The translations under genes and the position numbers were made by a program. Of a stretch of 64,000 bases of DNA, positions 61,140 through 64,000 are shown piece by piece (the stretch's first letter is position 1; each line of letters opens with the position of its first letter). The notes beneath the pieces are model-generated. The model saw only the letters and a list, made by a program, of their open reading frames with translations, was not told the DNA's origin and made no database searches. The stretch is from Cyprinodon diabolis. Its lineage: Eukaryota > Chordata > Actinopteri > Cyprinodontiformes > Cyprinodontidae. Where the stretch lies: the NCBI GenBank assembly GCA_030533445.1, contig CM060075.1, positions 36,662,196 to 36,726,195 of the forward strand. The letters are read 5' to 3'.

Positions 61140-63444
61140 ATGTTGCTGTCTGTGCTGCTGCTGCTGCTGATGGTCAGTGGTACACAACCCAAACATTATT
61201 ATGGCACTGTGGTGACCTACTACCCAAAGGAAACCTACACAAACGGATCGGTCTCTGTAAGTATGGATTATTTATATATCTTATTTCTAACACATTCCTG
61301 TCTTTATTTTTATTTTTGTTTTTCTAATTTCATCACTCCTGGTATTTCCTCAAAACCTACAGCTGTTTATAAACTTTAAGTTTAACTTCCATTCCTGCCA
61401 AGAGGGTTTGTTTTCTTGCACAGGCAACTGTGCCAATAAAAGCTTGATGGTTTCAAATTCCATCATTGAGAAAATCGATGGCAGCTGGTGTCAAAGGGAA
61501 AAAATCACATTGAGGCTGTTTTCCAAAAACTCTCCATTTCAACTTGTGTAAGTCCACATTTATAAAGTTTGTAACAGTTTTTGTCTGGAAATTAGGAACT
61601 CAGATTATCCATTTGCTCGATAAAATACCAAGTCTTTAAGAATGTAAACTTTTATTTTTTTTTATAGTAGTATAACTTTAAAGTGGGCCTTATAATCAAT
61701 ACATTTTTGAGAATAAGATCCAATTCTATCAGCTATAGTTTTTTACAACTTGAATATCTATTCCAGGTATGACAGCCGTAACTGGTTAATTAATCATAAT
61801 GGCATTAAATCCTGGAGAGCAGTGGTTGATGTTGAACTGAGACACCGCTCTGACACCAACAAACCCAACTCATCGCCACAGACCACCATCTTGCCTGCCT
61901 TAAGGTAAGTCGGATCACAAGTTAGCAAAGTTTTTTTTATAAATTAAATATTTATGAATTATATAATTATTGCAATTCAGATATATGTAAATGTATGAAT
62001 ATATAAAAGGTTTTTCAATAATAATAAACTTTGTATAACGACTCAGAAAAAAGTTCGATGTATAGCAAAACGTTACACGATGCTACAAGGAAGGATGTAT
62101 GGTGTTCCACTCAATAACACTGTTGCCTTGCAGCAGAAGGTTTTGAATTCGAATTCCAGCCTAGGGCCTTTCTGCCTGTTTGCATATTCTGCCACGTTAG
62201 CTTAAAAACTTTAGACTGGTTTTCAGAGTGTTAAAAGTATTCAAATAATCATCTTATCCTTTACAGACTGTTTGGATAAGTTGATAAAGAGTTTCTTCTT
62301 AGACTTCTTTTCATGATCAAATAGACATGTAGGCTGAGGCAAATGCACTGGTATCAGTAAACATGCAGAGATGTGCGGTGCATGGTTTTTCTGCATTAAG
62401 AGAGGTCATGTTTCTGCTATGCTCATGGAACCTATCAGAGTAAACAGTTGCTGGGTTGTTTTCCAGGTTAAGAAGGTTGCTGTAATGACTTATAATAAAA
62501 AGTTTAGAGAAGGTCCTGAAAGTTTTATATAAGCCATTCAGGCAAGAATGAATTGATTGGAAAAAAATCACATGTATGCCAGCAGTTTGACGTGTGTATA
62601 ACACACAGTCCGAATGAGCCTTTTAAGTATTAGACCTTTTCAGAGCGCTGAAATAAAGACCATCCCGTCTTTGGTTTATAGAGAAGAACCATGTCTGTTT
62701 TTCTTCCCTTCTTTATATCTTTTTAATTATATGTTCTCTTCTTGAACTAATTTGTAATGATTATGCCATGGTTGTGGTTTTGATCCCTCTATGGGTCGCA
62801 AATCAGTTGTTTACGTTTATCTGCATACTTTCAAGCCTCCACAGTGCTTGAGACAGGGACCATTATATACAATAGATAGATGGTGCAAATTTGAATATCT
62901 CAATTCAAAAAGGCTTATTCTCTTTTATTAAAATTATGGCTTTTGAAAAATGTAAAAATCTCAAACTGATTATAAAGGCACAACCTTTTTTCCATTTTAT
63001 TCCCAAATATTACTGAGAAGCACATTGTTAAGGCTTTATTGAGGAACTAATCTGATCTGGATTCAAACCCAAAGCCGTTTTTACAAGGTTACAGTGCTGC
63101 AATCCAGGCAGTTCCCTCACATTAACATTAATTTGATCATTTTCAATATTATCGATAACAGTTGTGTTAGAAAGAGAATAAGCCCCTCATTTGTGAATTG
63201 TCATCAGGACTGCATGAGGAGTGGTGTATATTTGATAAAACAAAAAAAAATTACTACAAAACATTCTACAGAAATGGATTCCTGCATTTTTTTATGGTTC
63301 AGGGTTCCTTCAAACTGTCAGAGAAATATTAACCTGTTGGCCTTTGACCCCGATGGAGACGAGGTCAAATGCAGATATGCCAGCACTTCCTTGGAAGAAT
63401 GCCACTCACCCTGCACACCTCCACCTGTTCTCAGCCTCTCCTCA
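61140..63444 (+). CDS. Gene D: secreted Cys-rich paralogue, 5' part only (exons 1-4)
   Basis: Coding exons seen: 61140-61256, 61363-61547, 61767-61904, 63303-63444 (582 bases, 194 codons); the donor GTAAGT follows the last. The signal peptide has an extra Leu compared with B and C. Exon 2 has the longer 185-base form with G-S-W-C as in gene A, not the 179-base form of B and C. Exon 4 keeps F-D-P-D-G-D and the four Cys. Exon 5 onward should lie beyond 64000: in gene A intron 4 is 5.8 kb. Partial because of the window edge; no break is seen. Confidence 0.85.
62095..62215 (+). mobile_element. Decayed SINE-like fragment
   Basis: Reads CACTGTTGCCTTGCAGCAGA, AGGTTTTGAATTCGAATTCC and GGGCCTTTCTGCCTGTTTGC, a weathered copy of the family at 26278-26612. 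In intron 3 of gene D. Confidence 0.55.
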
Positions 63445-64000
63445 GTAAGTACCTTGTTCTAATCTTCTCTTAGGCAACTCCATAGTTTATATAAAAGTTG
63501 TAAATCCAGGGATTTTGGTAGAGGCACAACCAAATAATCTGCATTTTCTGAATAATTTAAATAATTTAGCCTATACAATTTTTTTATGTAAACTACTTAT
63601 TTTGTTGCTCTTTTAATTCCAATAAACATTTTGATGTTTAAAAAAAGAAAAGGTCAAGGGTGGGTATAATTTTATTGGAAATTTAGGGGTTTTTTTTCCT
63701 GAAAAATTTTCTTGTTCAGGGGTAAAATAGTAACTCTTCAACTCTTCAAGTATTAATCTTCAAGTAATGAAAAATTACAAGTTTTTCTTTACAGATGATT
63801 GTTTTGAAGATTTATGTGAATTTTCTAAAGGGAAGTTCTGTTAAGTTATTATACAATATGTAATCTGTTGTTAAAAAAATGTGATATCATTGTGAGCTTG
63901 ATGAAATATATTAATTTCTAGTTGTGTAAGAAGCGAACAGCTTGTCAGAGGTGCAAAGTATTTTCTAGCCAACTTCAGCTATTTAAAACGTTGGGAAAGT
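63445..64000. other. Intron 4 of gene D, to the window edge
   Basis: AT-rich intron with no recognised element. Confidence 0.4.

Overview
The window is animal, almost certainly teleost fish, genomic DNA. It is AT-rich and made of short GT-AG exons separated by long introns full of fish-type mobile elements: Tx1/L1-like, Rex/L2-like and other LINE tails, hAT, piggyBac/TTAA, Harbinger-like, solo LTRs, tRNA-derived SINE pieces and long microsatellites. The species cannot be named from sequence alone. No bacterial-type operon, CRISPR array or rRNA gene is present. Most open frames of 60-130 codons are transposon fragments, microsatellite translations or single exons of the genes below.

The only host genes I can support are four head-to-tail paralogues, all on the + strand: gene A (134-12582, 11 coding exons, 551 aa), gene B (23903-33462, 10 exons, 420 aa), gene C (45902-53307, 10 exons, 416 aa) and gene D (from 61140, first 4 exons, running off the window). 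I assembled each by splicing exons whose phases agree exactly in all copies (0,2,2,0,1,2,2,1,(1),0). Each product has a Leu-rich signal peptide, a Cys-rich N-terminal module, a W-R-A-V / N-S-S-P-Q-T-T block, a Cys-flanked F-D-P-D-G-D motif, a Y-A-V-Q / E-D-F-P module, two beta-rich modules and a short C-terminal module. No transmembrane segment or GPI signal is visible, so these look like secreted proteins. Gene A alone carries a Thr/Pro/Met mucin-like exon. From memory and unchecked, the layout recalls an uncharacterised metazoan extracellular family; mucin-bearing fish members may carry automatic names such as 'integumentary mucin C.1-like'. Function is unknown.

Layout: 1-133 promoter of A; 134-12582 gene A with TE-filled introns; 12583-23850 A-B spacer (fold-back element, LINE/SINE debris, hAT, solo LTR); 23851-33462 gene B, with two inverted Harbinger-like copies around exons 6-7; 33463-45840 B-C spacer, a duplicate of the A-B spacer with its own insertions (LINE end, LTR-like unit, two TTAA fold-backs, one split by a hAT); 45841-53307 gene C; 53308-61060 C-D spacer (older, diverged duplicate with a decayed piggyBac); 61061-64000 start of gene D. 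B and C with their upstream spacers are the youngest duplication. TE insertions present in one spacer and absent at the matching place in the other give paralogous empty-site evidence. The C-terminal exons of B resemble A more than C, so the array has probably been reshuffled by conversion, unequal exchange or faster divergence of C.
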